60,713 nucleotides of DNA from Phellopilus nigrolimitatus. Its lineage: Eukaryota > Basidiomycota > Agaricomycetes > Hymenochaetales > Hymenochaetaceae. The notes under the pieces are model-generated. The model worked only from the letters and a program-made list of their open reading frames with translations. It was not told the origin of the DNA and made no database searches. Shown here piece by piece: positions 13,330 to 22,700 of this stretch. Where the stretch lies: NCBI GenBank assembly GCA_021029095.1, contig JAJOHG010000153.1:1-60713 (forward strand). Reading direction: 5' to 3'. A program made the position numbers and the translations under genes. Every line of letters starts with the position of its first letter. Position 1 is the stretch's first letter.

Positions 13330-14150
13330 GTCTCTCGGAGATACTATTTGTGAGTGAGTATAACGAGATGTTTATCGTGATGCTCTTGTGTTTATTGCTT
13401 TTCCTGTGTCGACAGACTCTTCCCAGTCTTTCTCATCAAGTACAACGTGTTCATCTGCACCCCAGGAGTCAGTCATAGCAGTTCACCTCTCCCGCTTCTT
13501 TCCAACGAGAGTCAGTTCTGATCTTCTCAATCGACAGCAATTTGCAAATTGTAAGGCCAGGTGCACAGCAAGGGGTACGCCGTTGCAGCTAAGGCCTGAT
13601 GTCACGTTCTAAAGGCCTTGAGGCCTCCACTACGTCAATCTGCGACTTATCTGGTCCGTATGTGTAACACTCGGTGTTCTCTTCAGACTATTTTGGCTCG
13701 CAATGATTCAGAGAAGGATGGAATTTGCAACCAGCATGTTTCAAGGTGTGCGATCATCTCGTATTGCTGTTTATCGTGATGCTCTTGTGTTTATTGCTTT
13801 CCCTGTGTCGACAGACTCTTCCTAGTCTTTCTCATCAAGTACAACGTGTTCATCTGCACCCCAGGAGTTGGTCACAGCAGTTCACCTCTCCCGCTTCTTT
13901 CCATCGTGCCGACGAGGGTCAGTCCTGGTTTTCCCAGGAACCGACAACAATTTGCAAATTGTAAGGCCAAGTGCACAACAAGAGCCGTTCCAGCTAAGGC
14001 CCAATGTCACACTTAAAGGCCTCACTCCACTACGTCAATCTGCGACTTATCTGGTCCATATGTGTAAGACTCGGTGTTCTCTTCAGACTAATTTGGCTCG
14101 CAATGATTTGGAGAAGGATGGTTTTTGCGACCGGCATGTTTTGAGGTGAG
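13330..14150. repeat. Two-copy tandem repeat, unit about 404 bp
   Basis: The block containing GATGCTCTTGTGTTTATTGC occurs at about 13379 and again at about 13777. It is followed in both copies by the same string of segments (GTACAACGTGTTCATCTGCA; AATTTGCAAATTGTAAGGCC; CTACGTCAATCTGCGACTTA). Copies differ by scattered substitutions and small indels. A third, partial start (CGATCATCTCGTATTGCTGT) follows at about 14150. Confidence 0.85.
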
Positions 14151-14414
14151 CGATCATCTCGTATTGCTGTTTACCCGTGACCCCGCCGCCACTTATCTGC
14201 ATGTCAATCTCGTATTGCTTTCAGAAGAGTTGTTGGCTCATTTCACGAGTACAGACCATTTGATAATGTTATTACTGACCTAGTAGAGCATCGCTCCGCT
14301 CTTCAATCCTCGACGCCTCCTAATCCAAAATGGACACCGTTTCGTTAAGTATAAATGTCTTGCTTTTCTTCCGTTGTCTCCTCACTGAAATCTAGCACTC
14401 GCATCGAGTTCGCC

Positions 14415-14728
14415 CACCCCGCATTTTCCAGACGCACTTCGTTTGCTCTGTCTACACCTCGCCTTTTACCCTCCCCGGACGCGCGCGTATCAAGGCTCCT
14501 CATTGACAGTCGAGAAAAGAAGCATTATTTGCCACCTTTCTTGGCCACTTCGCCAGAGTCATATCCGTGCCCCGCATTTTCCGGACGCAGTTCATTCGCT
14601 CTGCCTACGTCTTGCCTTTTTTCCTCCCCAGATACACGTAGAAAGGCTCGTCTCCGCCGACGGTCGATAAAGAAGAATCGTTTGCCACCTTTTTTGGCCT
14701 TTCGCCAGAGTCATATTTGTGCCCGTCT
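14415..14728. repeat. Two-copy tandem repeat, unit about 156 bp
   Basis: CCCCGCATTTTCC, a GCTCTGYCTAC block, TTTGCCACCTTT and CGCCAGAGTCATAT recur in the same order in 14415-14572 and 14573-14728. The copies are diverged. Confidence 0.8.
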
Positions 14729-14940
14729 GCCTTCCGTTCGCCGTCGTTTCTGACACGCCTGTCCTACACACCGGGTCCCTTCTGCACGACCAGGCGAGTA
14801 CCTTGCTTTCGATCTAGAGAAGCCTCTAAGACCTCAATTTTATGTGGATGAGACGCTTCCGCCAAAGGATAGGAAATAATGTTGGTGTACGTTTCCTATT
14901 GGATCTGTGAAGCACATTGCTCATCCGCATCGTTCACTAG

Positions 14941-15468
14941 ATGTCTGGTATCCAACCCTCTCCATCGAATACTCGTGCTGCGCCCGATGATGAGTTCGAA
15001 GAAGCGTCACTATACGTTATAGTGCTTCGCAACTCATTGTCCAGTACTTGTACTCACGGAGCCAGCTTTTACTATCACGGGAGCAACCTTTTGGATCGGA
15101 ATAGTAAGGGTGTTCTATTCCAAGAGTCATATTATGATGGCCAATGGACGTACCGACATTCTCCTGTGCCCGAATTGTGGAACTATAGCAAAGTCGCTTT
15201 CGCATTGCAAATTGCGAAGAACGCCGACCTTGGCGCCATTAAAGACGCCATGGAAACTGCAAAACCGTCGTTTCTTTCGGACATGTCAGTAGATAAATGT
15301 AGGGATGCACTCCTGAAAAACGCATTTAACCGTCTCACAATACAAGTCCTGCCGACTGGGGCCAGCAATGTTATATTAGAGGAACTGCATGAACATTTTT
15401 TAGATATGCTGGGACAACAGGACAAGGAGAGGAGATTGATTATCCATATTTCTACCTATTGCAGATAG
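14941..15468 (+). CDS. Small hypothetical protein, paralog family member 1
   Basis: Intronless frame of 175 residues from ATG 14941. It is a distant relative of the genes at 40.4 and 42.3 kb. Shared features in order are an N-terminal LY-V-hydrophobic-L strand (LYVIVLRN), a -W-TY motif in the first half (GQWTYRHS), a hydrophobic helix, a CRDAL segment near residue 120, and a Cys two residues before the C-terminus (ISTYCR). This member is more divergent and lacks the WH pair of the other two. No signal peptide or membrane segment. It sits just outside the left terminus of the mosaic element. Function unknown. Confidence 0.6.
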   Translation: MSGIQPSPSNTRAAPDDEFEEASLYVIVLRNSLSSTCTHGASFYYHGSNLLDRNSKGVLFQESYYDGQWTYRHSPVPELWNYSKVAFALQIAKNADLGAIKDAMETAKPSFLSDMSVDKCRDALLKNAFNRLTIQVLPTGASNVILEELHEHFLDMLGQQDKERRLIIHISTYCR

Positions 15469-15560
15469 AGTGTAGTGCTAGATCTACCAGAAGTTGTTTC
15501 TTATGTTTCAGAAATGTTTACCTCATCTTCTCAGCCATCTATGTAATTGATTAACCACAA

Positions 15561-16330
15561 GTAGAGCTCACCACAAGTCCTTAAAACCCGTGGTAACCCG
15601 TGACCAAACCCGGACTACAGATCCGTATTAGAGGTCTTTCGCAACCAATCTGAGGTGCGATTTTCCCTGCTTGAAAACGAACGTTCCTTGGAATGATGAT
15701 AAGCGAGTGGCGTGTGAAGTACTGACTAACGTATAGCCGAGGAGATGGCCGCCTCGGCATAACGGCTAGCGGGCTTGTCACGCATCGGGTCCAGCCTACC
15801 GTGGGTATCGATCGACGCTGCCTAAAACGGAGAAAACGAGTCTGGTTTTTCCAGTTTTAGCGGAGCCGATCGCTTACATAGCATATTTTATACATCTACA
15901 GCATATTTGCCTTTCCTTCATTAAATTATAGCGTAACACTATATTAATTGTGAGCATGAGTAAATGGTGAGAAAAGCCTGCTTGGTTTTTGCAGCTCCTG
16001 GAGGACACGACGGCGGCAGCAGTCGCAATGCATAGCAAGGGTTTTTTTTAATGGTAGGTGTTACGTTGTGTTACGCTGTGCCATGCGCTTGAGGCGGCGA
16101 ATTTTCTATGATTATTAATGCGACCTATTTTAGGTTATGCCGAGATATCAAAGCTCGGCACAGGGTCTGCTAAGCGAGCAGGAATGTTTGATCCAAGCGC
16201 AGCTTCGGGTTGATATTTGCCCCTCGGATTGGTTGCGAAAGACCTCTATTCACGGATCACCTGTTGACGGGTGATCCGTGGGAAACGGATTGTCACGGGT
16301 CCGGGTCGTCACAGGTTTTCAAGGTGAGCG
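15561..16330. repeat. Internal inverted-repeat (MITE-like) unit within the mosaic
   Basis: Left arm 15561-15655 and right arm 16225-16330 are inverted copies. GAGGTCTTTCGCAACCAATC on the left matches the reverse complement of GATTGGTTGCGAAAGACCTC on the right, and CCTTAAAACCCGTG matches the complement of ACAGGTTTTCAAGG. The roughly 570-bp interior is AT-richer, has an imperfect hairpin (CTAAAAC to GTTTTAG, about 15821-15861) and no coding potential. Confidence 0.65.
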
Positions 16331-16490
16331 GGACGACGACGTGATTACGGACATGCCGCACGTCGCAGCTAAACGTCTTCACACAACACTTCGCGACCGC
16401 TGCCGCCGTGGCTCCGACACCCTAGTGGCGGTAGCAAACGAGCAGGCCGAGTCCTTTGCGGCAGAAGCACCCCCTAAGCAAGAAGGACCA

Positions 16491-16650
16491 TGTCCGCCTG
16501 CGCAAGCAGCGCAACATCGGCGTGTCCGCGCACATCGACTAGGGCAAGACGGCGCTCACCGAGTGCATCCTCTACTACACTGGCTGCATCCGGGACATCC
16601 ACGAGGTGCGCGGGCGCGACACCGTCGGCGCGAAGATAGACCAGTCCGAG
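16491..16650 (+). pseudogene. Mitochondrial elongation factor G fragment, G1 region
   Basis: The plus frame reads RKQRNIGVSAHID, then a TAG stop, then [20 protein letters not shown] and [13 protein letters not shown]. This is the N-terminal GTPase region of mitochondrial EF-G (GTP-dependent ribosomal translocase). The stop replaces the Ser codon expected in HIDSGKT of the P-loop. The match ends abruptly at about 16650, where the frame runs on into ketoreductase sequence. A second EF-G piece lies at 18960. Nonfunctional. Confidence 0.8.
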
Positions 16651-17242
16651 ATCTCGTGGGACCTTGTCGCGCTGAACCCGCCCTTTGTGCGTCCCTTACT
16701 ACCCCCTTTCTCTCCTTTCCCTCCCTCTCTAACTCATCTATAAAGTCTTTGGCCCGATCCTGCACGAAGTCGCCTCACCCGCCGCGCTCAACAGCAGTGT
16801 CATGCTCTTCTAAGAGGCGATCCTGACGCAGAAGAAGATGCCGGAGCAGCTCGCAAGTTTCCAGGGCTCGTGGGTCGGCGTGCGCGACAGTTCGCTCGGC
16901 CACGTGCGTGCGCTTGAGGTGTCAGCGGCAGGCGGGCAGCGTTTCATCCTGTCCGCCGGCGCGTTCATCTGGCAGGACTGGAGTACGTGTTTTTCCGGTT
17001 TAACCATACTCTTACCGTTTACAGTTCGGACTGACGCATTTGGTCTACAGTCGACGTTGCGAACGAGCTCAAGCTCCCAGGAGTTATTGTGCCCGTTGCC
17101 AGGCCCTGGGAAGAGCTTCAGATACGATTATTGGTACAACAATGCGAAGGCGAGAACAGTGTTCGAGATTGAGTTCCGCGACAAGAAGAAGACGGCAAAG
17201 GACAGCATTGAGAACCTGAAGGGCGCACGGGTGTGGAGATGA
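16650..17242 (+). pseudogene. NAD(P)-dependent ketoreductase fragment (GRE2/dihydroflavonol-reductase-like)
   Basis: C-terminal half of an extended short-chain dehydrogenase. The pieces are [11 protein letters not shown], an intron, FGPILHEVASPAALNSSV, a stop, EAILTQKKMPEQLASFQGSW, SSLGHVRALEVSAAGGQRF, ILSAGAFIWQDW, an intron, DVANELKLPGVIVP and, in another frame, YDYWYNNAKARTV to the end. Introns are still present, so the copy came from genomic DNA and not from mRNA. One in-frame stop (about 16812) and a frameshift near 17100 break it. The Rossmann N-terminus and the catalytic YxxxK region are missing. Confidence 0.75.
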
Positions 17243-17252
17243 GCTAGATGAG

Positions 17253-18161
17253 CTACTCGCTATGCCGCTTCTGGGCGTCCGACGAGAGCAAGAAATTTGT
17301 CGGTGCCGGTGCGTCCTGTTTCATCTGGAACGCTGCTCGAAGTCCACTGCACGCAAGCTCATCAGTAAAACGAATACCAGTAAACTGAGCAGGCATGGAC
17401 TCACACTCGGTGACCTCGCTGAGGTCCGCCTGTGCGTGCCCAAGGAAGTGCTTGTGCTTCACGCCGGCGTACGCCTTCTTCTTGTACGTGAGCGGCTGGA
17501 TGCTGCTCTGGTAGTTCGGGCGCGAGCCTTGGCTCACGTACGCCGCCGGCCCGTCGCGCTGGAAGTTCGCGACGGGTACGATCGGCGCGTTGACTGGCAG
17601 CTGCTGGTAGTTCGCGCCGAGATGGTGACGGTGGGTGTCCGGGTACGAAAATAGGCGCGTCTGAAGGACGGGGTCCACGGACGGCTCGATGCCGGGCATG
17701 AGGTGGCTCGGGCTGAACACGGCCTGCTCGATCTCCGCGAAGTAGTTCTGCGGGTTCTCATTCAGGTCGAGCTTCCCGATGGGCCGCAGCGGGAACTGCG
17801 CGTGCGGCCAGACCTTGGTGAGGTCGAGGATGTTGTAGCGGAACGCTTCTGCTTGCGCGACCGTCATGGTCTGCACGTACACCGTCCAGCTCGGGCCCTG
17901 GCCAGCCTCGATGTCCTCGAAGAGCGCCTGGAGGCCGTGGTCCGGGTTCGCACCTGCGAGGTGTCCGGCCTGTTCATCCGTGAGCGTCTTGACGCCGTTG
18001 TCGGTACGCACATGTATTTGCACGTATTTGAATTCGCCAGACGCGTTGACGAACTTGAACGTGTGGCCCGAGTAGCCGTGCTCGCGGTGATAGCCATCGG
18101 GGGTGCCGCGGTCTGAGAACAGGATCATGACTTGGTGGTCTGATTCAGGGTTGAGCTTCAT
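17253..18161 (-). pseudogene. Catalase fragment, N- and C-truncated but open
   Basis: An open frame of 302 codons starts at ATG 18161 and matches the middle of a heme catalase (hydrogen peroxide dismutation). It includes HQVMILFSDRGTPDGYHREH, GYSGHTFKFVN and the proximal heme Tyr in RLFSYPDTHRHHLGANYQ. The first roughly 150 residues, with the distal His and Asn, are absent, so it cannot be an active catalase. The expected C-terminal part after KHKHFLGHAQADLSEVTECE is replaced by unrelated sequence ending QKRHSE. It is on the opposite strand to its neighbours in the mosaic. The lack of stops suggests recent capture or expression as a truncated product. Confidence 0.75.
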
Positions 18162-18479
18162 GAGACTTATATAATGTCCTCCGGAGAAACGGCTTAACTA
18201 CAAGAACTGCTTTAACAGACTCTACCGGGTGCGTCTATGTCTTTTTCTTTCTAAATCTCGTTTCTGCGCTCCGGGTTTTCATTTATTCTTATTGCCACGT
18301 ACGTGCTGTTTCTTAATCGCGTCTGGTTTATAGATGGTTTGCGACGAAGGCTCCTCCTCTCTCGCTCGCGGAGTCACCCCAGATGTATTCCGTGCAATAC
18401 CGATGAACGCGTCTCAACTCGCTTCGTGCGTTCTCCCTCAGCAGCGGCTTTCTTTGATACAGATAGTCTAACCGCGGAT

Positions 18480-18935
18480 TACCGCAGGTACTACTTCAAA
18501 GCCGAGCTGCTGAAGACGCCGTACTTCAACGACAACATCTACTGCCACTTCACCGCGAGCTTCGCTGCCGGCACCGTCGCGACGACCTTGTGCTCGCCCG
18601 CGGACGTCATCAAAGCGCGCAACTTCTCTTTCCCCCTCTACTTCATGCCTGTCGTATTTATCTTTGCACGTCCGTTCAGAGTCGAATCATGAACGCGTCC
18701 GGCCCCGGCTCGAATTCCACCTTGCAAGTGATACGAAACTCGCTGAAGAACGAAGGGCCGATTTTCATGTACAAGAGCTGGCTCCTGCGTGCGTAGCTGT
18801 CTTCCATTGCTCTGACTACTTCCTCTCACCAAATTCTGTTTGCACGGCGCTTCAGAGATGGACACGTCTGCAGCCAACGACGATCCTCATCTTCCTCACC
18901 CTCGAGCAGCTCAAACGTGCCGTTGACTGGACACG
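18480..18935 (+). pseudogene. Mitochondrial dicarboxylate carrier fragment (DIC1-like)
   Basis: The pieces read YYFKAELLKTPYFNDN, FTASFAAGTVATTLCSPADV, an intron, SRIMNASGPGSNS, VIRNSLKNEGPIFMYKSW, an intron, RLQPTTILIFLTLEQLKRAV. This is the second and third repeat of an inner-membrane dicarboxylate carrier. The first intron would begin GCGCGC where GT is expected, so the donor is either a GC-type or decayed. The N-terminal third is missing. It ends at the left arm of the 57-bp palindrome. Confidence 0.8.
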
Positions 18936-18985
18936 CGGCAAGAAGCGCAGCCCGACCGTCGGGCTGCGCTTCTCGCCGCGTGTCC
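18929..18985. repeat. 57-bp near-perfect palindrome at a fragment junction
   Basis: Two 28-bp arms (18929-18956 and 18958-18985) are inverted copies with a single mismatch and a one-base centre at 18957. The outer ends read GGACACGCGG and CCGCGTGTCC. It separates the dicarboxylate-carrier piece from the second EF-G piece. Confidence 0.95.
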
Positions 18986-19185
18986 CTCGGGTCCGCGATC
19001 AAGAACACGGCGGTGCAGCCGCTGCTCGACGGCGTGTGCGTGTACCTGCATGGTCGCGCACGACGTGACACTGCCGCTCTCCGCACCGCCGGTTGCGCTC
19101 GTGCCCGCGGCGGAGGCGCCGCTCGTCGCACTCGCGTTCAAGCTCCAGGAGAGCCGCTTCGACATTGTGAAAATGCAGGCAGGTG
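18960..19185 (+). pseudogene. Second mitochondrial EF-G fragment
   Basis: One frame reads [20 protein letters not shown]. After a frame change (about 19050) another reads [14 protein letters not shown], then [15 protein letters not shown]. Both are consecutive parts of mitochondrial EF-G just before domain II. With the piece at 16491 this suggests one source gene whose middle is missing, with other gene fragments now lying between its parts. Confidence 0.7.
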
Positions 19186-19430
19186 CTCACATGTTTTCTT
19201 TCATCTTAAACATTACAATAAATGTACATACCTAATGCTGCAAAAACCCGTCGGGACTCGTAACTAACCGTTGACCCGCTTGACCCGCACCCGCGGGTTT
19301 CCGAGGACCCGCGGATCCGTGTCCCAACGGATCCAGGTCAAGACGGGTCCGGGTCTAGGATTTTTTGTCACGGGTGACCCGCCAATGGGTCCGGTTCAAC
19401 CCGCAGGTGGACTCATGGTGAGCCCTAGTC

Positions 19431-19775
19431 TCCACAACTTAACTCATCTCCCATGTGTCATCCATGTCAATTGATCTTCAATCCTTTGTCTGTGCCTGTG
19501 CTCATGCTCGATCCTCAGTCCATGTCCATGCTCGTCCTCAATCCTCAGTCCATCTCCATGCTCAACCATGATCCTGTACCTGCTCTGCAACAATATCAGA
19601 AGGTAACCAGTGGTACACTGGTGTGGTGCATTTATGAAATTTCAACACAGCTGTGTGGCTATTATACTCTGGTTTACATTTTAACCATCAACAATCAAAT
19701 TGTAAGTACTGGCTACCTCAGCTACTGACATATTCATTTCAATGTTGCTACAGATCATACCCTCAACTCTGATTA
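19431..19775. other. Short intergenic stretch, CpG-poor
   Basis: Lies between the right terminus of the mosaic element and the stop codon of the CpG-starved gene. It contains a short tandem-like run of CTCAATCCTCAGTCCATGTC units (about 19490-19570). No gene. Confidence 0.5.
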
Positions 19776-22700
19776 CTAGCTGCCTAAATGTGGTGGAAGT
19801 ATGGCTAATTTTCCATGGAGAGGAATGGTACTTTTCCCAGTTATATCATCAAAATCAAAATCCTTATACAGAAAGGAAGGGAGAACTGCTGTAGTTTGGT
19901 AAGAAGGGTAGGATGAAATGAACCAAAGCTTTACAGTTCCATCAGCTTCTCTGAATGCAAGAATATATGGAACTGTATCAGGTGCAACAGAAAAGCACAC
20001 TGGCCTGTTCAGTTTGGCTTCTTCTGACAGGGCTCGGAATCTATGTAAAGACTCTTGCATGATTGGTTCCTGATCCAATATGCGAACCATGGTGTGTCCC
20101 ACTGTACATTATGTCAGAAAATATACAGTTTAATGAAAACTCTAGATATCTCACCTAATGATGGCCAAAGAATAACATGGTCTTCTCCAAAAAAGCATGG
20201 GTTCATAGATGCATGACAGCTCAATGGAAGGGTGTTTCTCTCCTGTTCTGATGGGTACGTGGTTTTTCTCAAGTTGAAATGCTTGCTGTCAATGCCAGCT
20301 GATGGGTTGGACCAAATCTGAGTCATGAAGTCCCGGGGTTTGCCATCATAAACTGTCCAGGTCTCAATTTTTCTCTGGGATTTGACAGATTAATAATTTG
20401 GTTTTAGGAATCTGATGGGAATCCCACACTAACATCTATATGAGAATCATTATAATAATTCACATAACTTCCTGGTATGGCACAACTATAAAGCAGAGCA
20501 ATCTTGCCTGTCCCTGAAAGGTCAAGTGAGTGAATTCTCCCTTCCAATTTGAAGCTCCTGAATCAAAATAAGTAGAGGATAAACATGAGAAAAATATTTT
20601 ACAGACTGCAGTACTACTCTTTTCCTCAAATCATAAACTGCACAAAATCTGTTAAGAGTGGCCATGCTAATAGCAAACCTAAACATACCAAAGATCTGAT
20701 CTGCATAAAATTCTTCTGAGGAGAAAGAATGGCCTTGGGAAATGACTTTGGAGATGCAAAGAAGATGATATGTGTTCTCAATAGAAGCAAAATCTATGAC
20801 AGCTTTTCCTGATAACTTGTGTGTGGCTGTATGCTGCACATTTACAATTGAGCATTATGTTTTGTCTGTGCATCTTACAAGTATTCACATACCTTTCCAT
20901 GTACATCCTCATTTGATTTAGGTGAGACTTGATATCCTGAAGGCTTGAAAATGAAATGCTCACAAAAACATCAATTTTATCCCCTGATGCACAGAAAAGA
21001 TCTTTTTTCATTGAGAAATAATTAGACTTTATTCTCCAGTTAAGCATTGGGCATGTTACTTACCATGTCCATCATGGGCCCATTGAATTGATGTGACATG
21101 ATTTTTGAATTCTGCAGTTTGCAACAGTGTCTTATGCTTTTGAATTTTTAAAATTTGTTTTAAGAAGAGAAGTTTAGCTTTTCACAAACCCGGACATCCC
21201 AAAAGAAAACAGTGTGTGATGCCTTTGTAGCAAGACGTGACACCCAAGGGAAAAAATTTGGCCTCCTTGAATCTTCTTTAAGTATACTCTTAGCAGTCAA
21301 GTAATATATTCTGACTTGCCAAGAAATCTGTTCCAGGACAAATTTTGGATGAGGTAGCATGAAAAAAGGCTTGTGTAGTTCTGTGCCCTGAAAATTCACA
21401 AAGTCTATGGCTTCATTATGATGAAAGATATCTCAGGACACAGCTCACTGCGACTGTATACACTACACAGGATATGTGATTTCTTTGTATAACCAGACAT
21501 GACAGCAGGTCAGTAACCAAGCATGCCAGTATGATACATCAAGTCAACATACCTTCCTGTGAATGCAAGGAATGAACCATCAGAATCAAATTGCATGCAT
21601 CTCATTGATATCCGTGCATTCAACTCCTCATTGATTGGATGAAGGTTTGTACTATCCTCCTATGCCCAAGGATATCACATCAATTCAGTGTTTTCAATCA
21701 CTTCATGTCAATGAATCACTTACAGTGCAATCTTCATTTATTAGCTCACATGGAATTTCAGATTGCAATTCTGGGTTTGCAGTTGTAGGGCCACTGTAAA
21801 CAGTCACATGATCTGTATTGGGAGCATGACTGCCTGCACTCTCCACTCTGACTATAGATTGGGGGCTTGTATTTCCCAGTTCCATATCTGTCTGAGGCTT
21901 GTGCTCTGCCACTGCACAGATACACTCCACAATATAATTGCAGACTAGGACTATCTTCTTGGAGAGGACAGAATATTGAAGTTTGAATGAGGTCCAGAAT
22001 TTCAAGGATGGAACACCATAGTGAAGCTTCCACTGCTCAAAAGCAAACCAGCAAGAAAGAGTTAATAAAATCCAAGCATGGCTCATAGTGAAGGCAGTTG
22101 TAATGAGTGGTGTAATTAGCCCCTTTGAAGCAAGTTAGATGACATAAAAAACAATAAAATTAAATATATATATATATGACAGTACCTGATCTGCCTCAAA
22201 TGCAAGTAGGCAAAGTCCAACTGAAAAAGTTGCTGCTGAGACAATGAGGCAGAACATAGGACCTCTCATGAGCCAAGTCACGAGCCAAGAAGGTTTTAGT
22301 TTTTTGGGTGGGCACCTGGTGATCCCAATTGAATAAGATACCAGCTTGAGAGAGTAAAGGAAACTCACACAGATGACTGCCTCCAGGTCATCACAAGCAA
22401 ACTATAGATGGCTGATGCAACACTGAAGGATAGAGAAATAAACCAGAAAATATTTGTGACACTGCTTATGTTGGATTGGGAATTTCCAAAAGAAGTCTGT
22501 AAAGTTGTTGCAGTAACACTGGAAAAGAAGGTGGCAACTGTTGTGAGATTCAGATATCTAGAAGTTGTGAAGTCTTGGCTTAAATGTAAAGCAGTCAATT
22601 CTGAAGAAAGAAAGAAACCAAGTACAAGTCAGGGATATCCAATGTAAGACATGAAAGTGTTGAAATTGCCTTTCTCTGCTATGCTTGACACCTCTTTAAG

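Larger units (their letters stand above)
12679..14940. other. Repeat-bearing intergenic region
   Basis: No gene was recognised. The region contains two independent tandem duplications (about 404-bp and about 156-bp units, listed separately). Short open frames inside them (for example 14355-14753) repeat the same peptide out of register and show no family features. Confidence 0.5.
15561..19430. mobile_element. hAT-like non-autonomous segment carrying gene fragments
   Basis: The left end (15561) reads TAGAGCTCACCACAAGTCC. The right end (19430, reverse complement) reads TAGGGCTCACCATGAGTCC: 16 of 19 bases match as inverted termini. Both ends are followed inward by ACCCGNNACCCG-type subterminal repeats, as in many hAT elements. 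Between them lie truncated pieces of EF-G, a ketoreductase, a catalase and a dicarboxylate carrier, with introns retained. No transposase is present. An 8-bp target-site duplication is not visible (ACCACAAG on the left, GTCTCCAC on the right), so the two ends may not derive from one insertion event. Confidence 0.55.

Noticed and set aside
17253..18161. Functional catalase gene
   Set aside because: The distal heme-side N-terminal region and a normal C-terminus are missing, and it lies among other truncated fragments.
20434..20640. Apparent frameshift in the CpG-starved gene
   Set aside because: Choosing the donor GTCTGT (exon end 20607) joins VVLQ to SFKLEGRIHSLDLSG in frame, so no break is needed.
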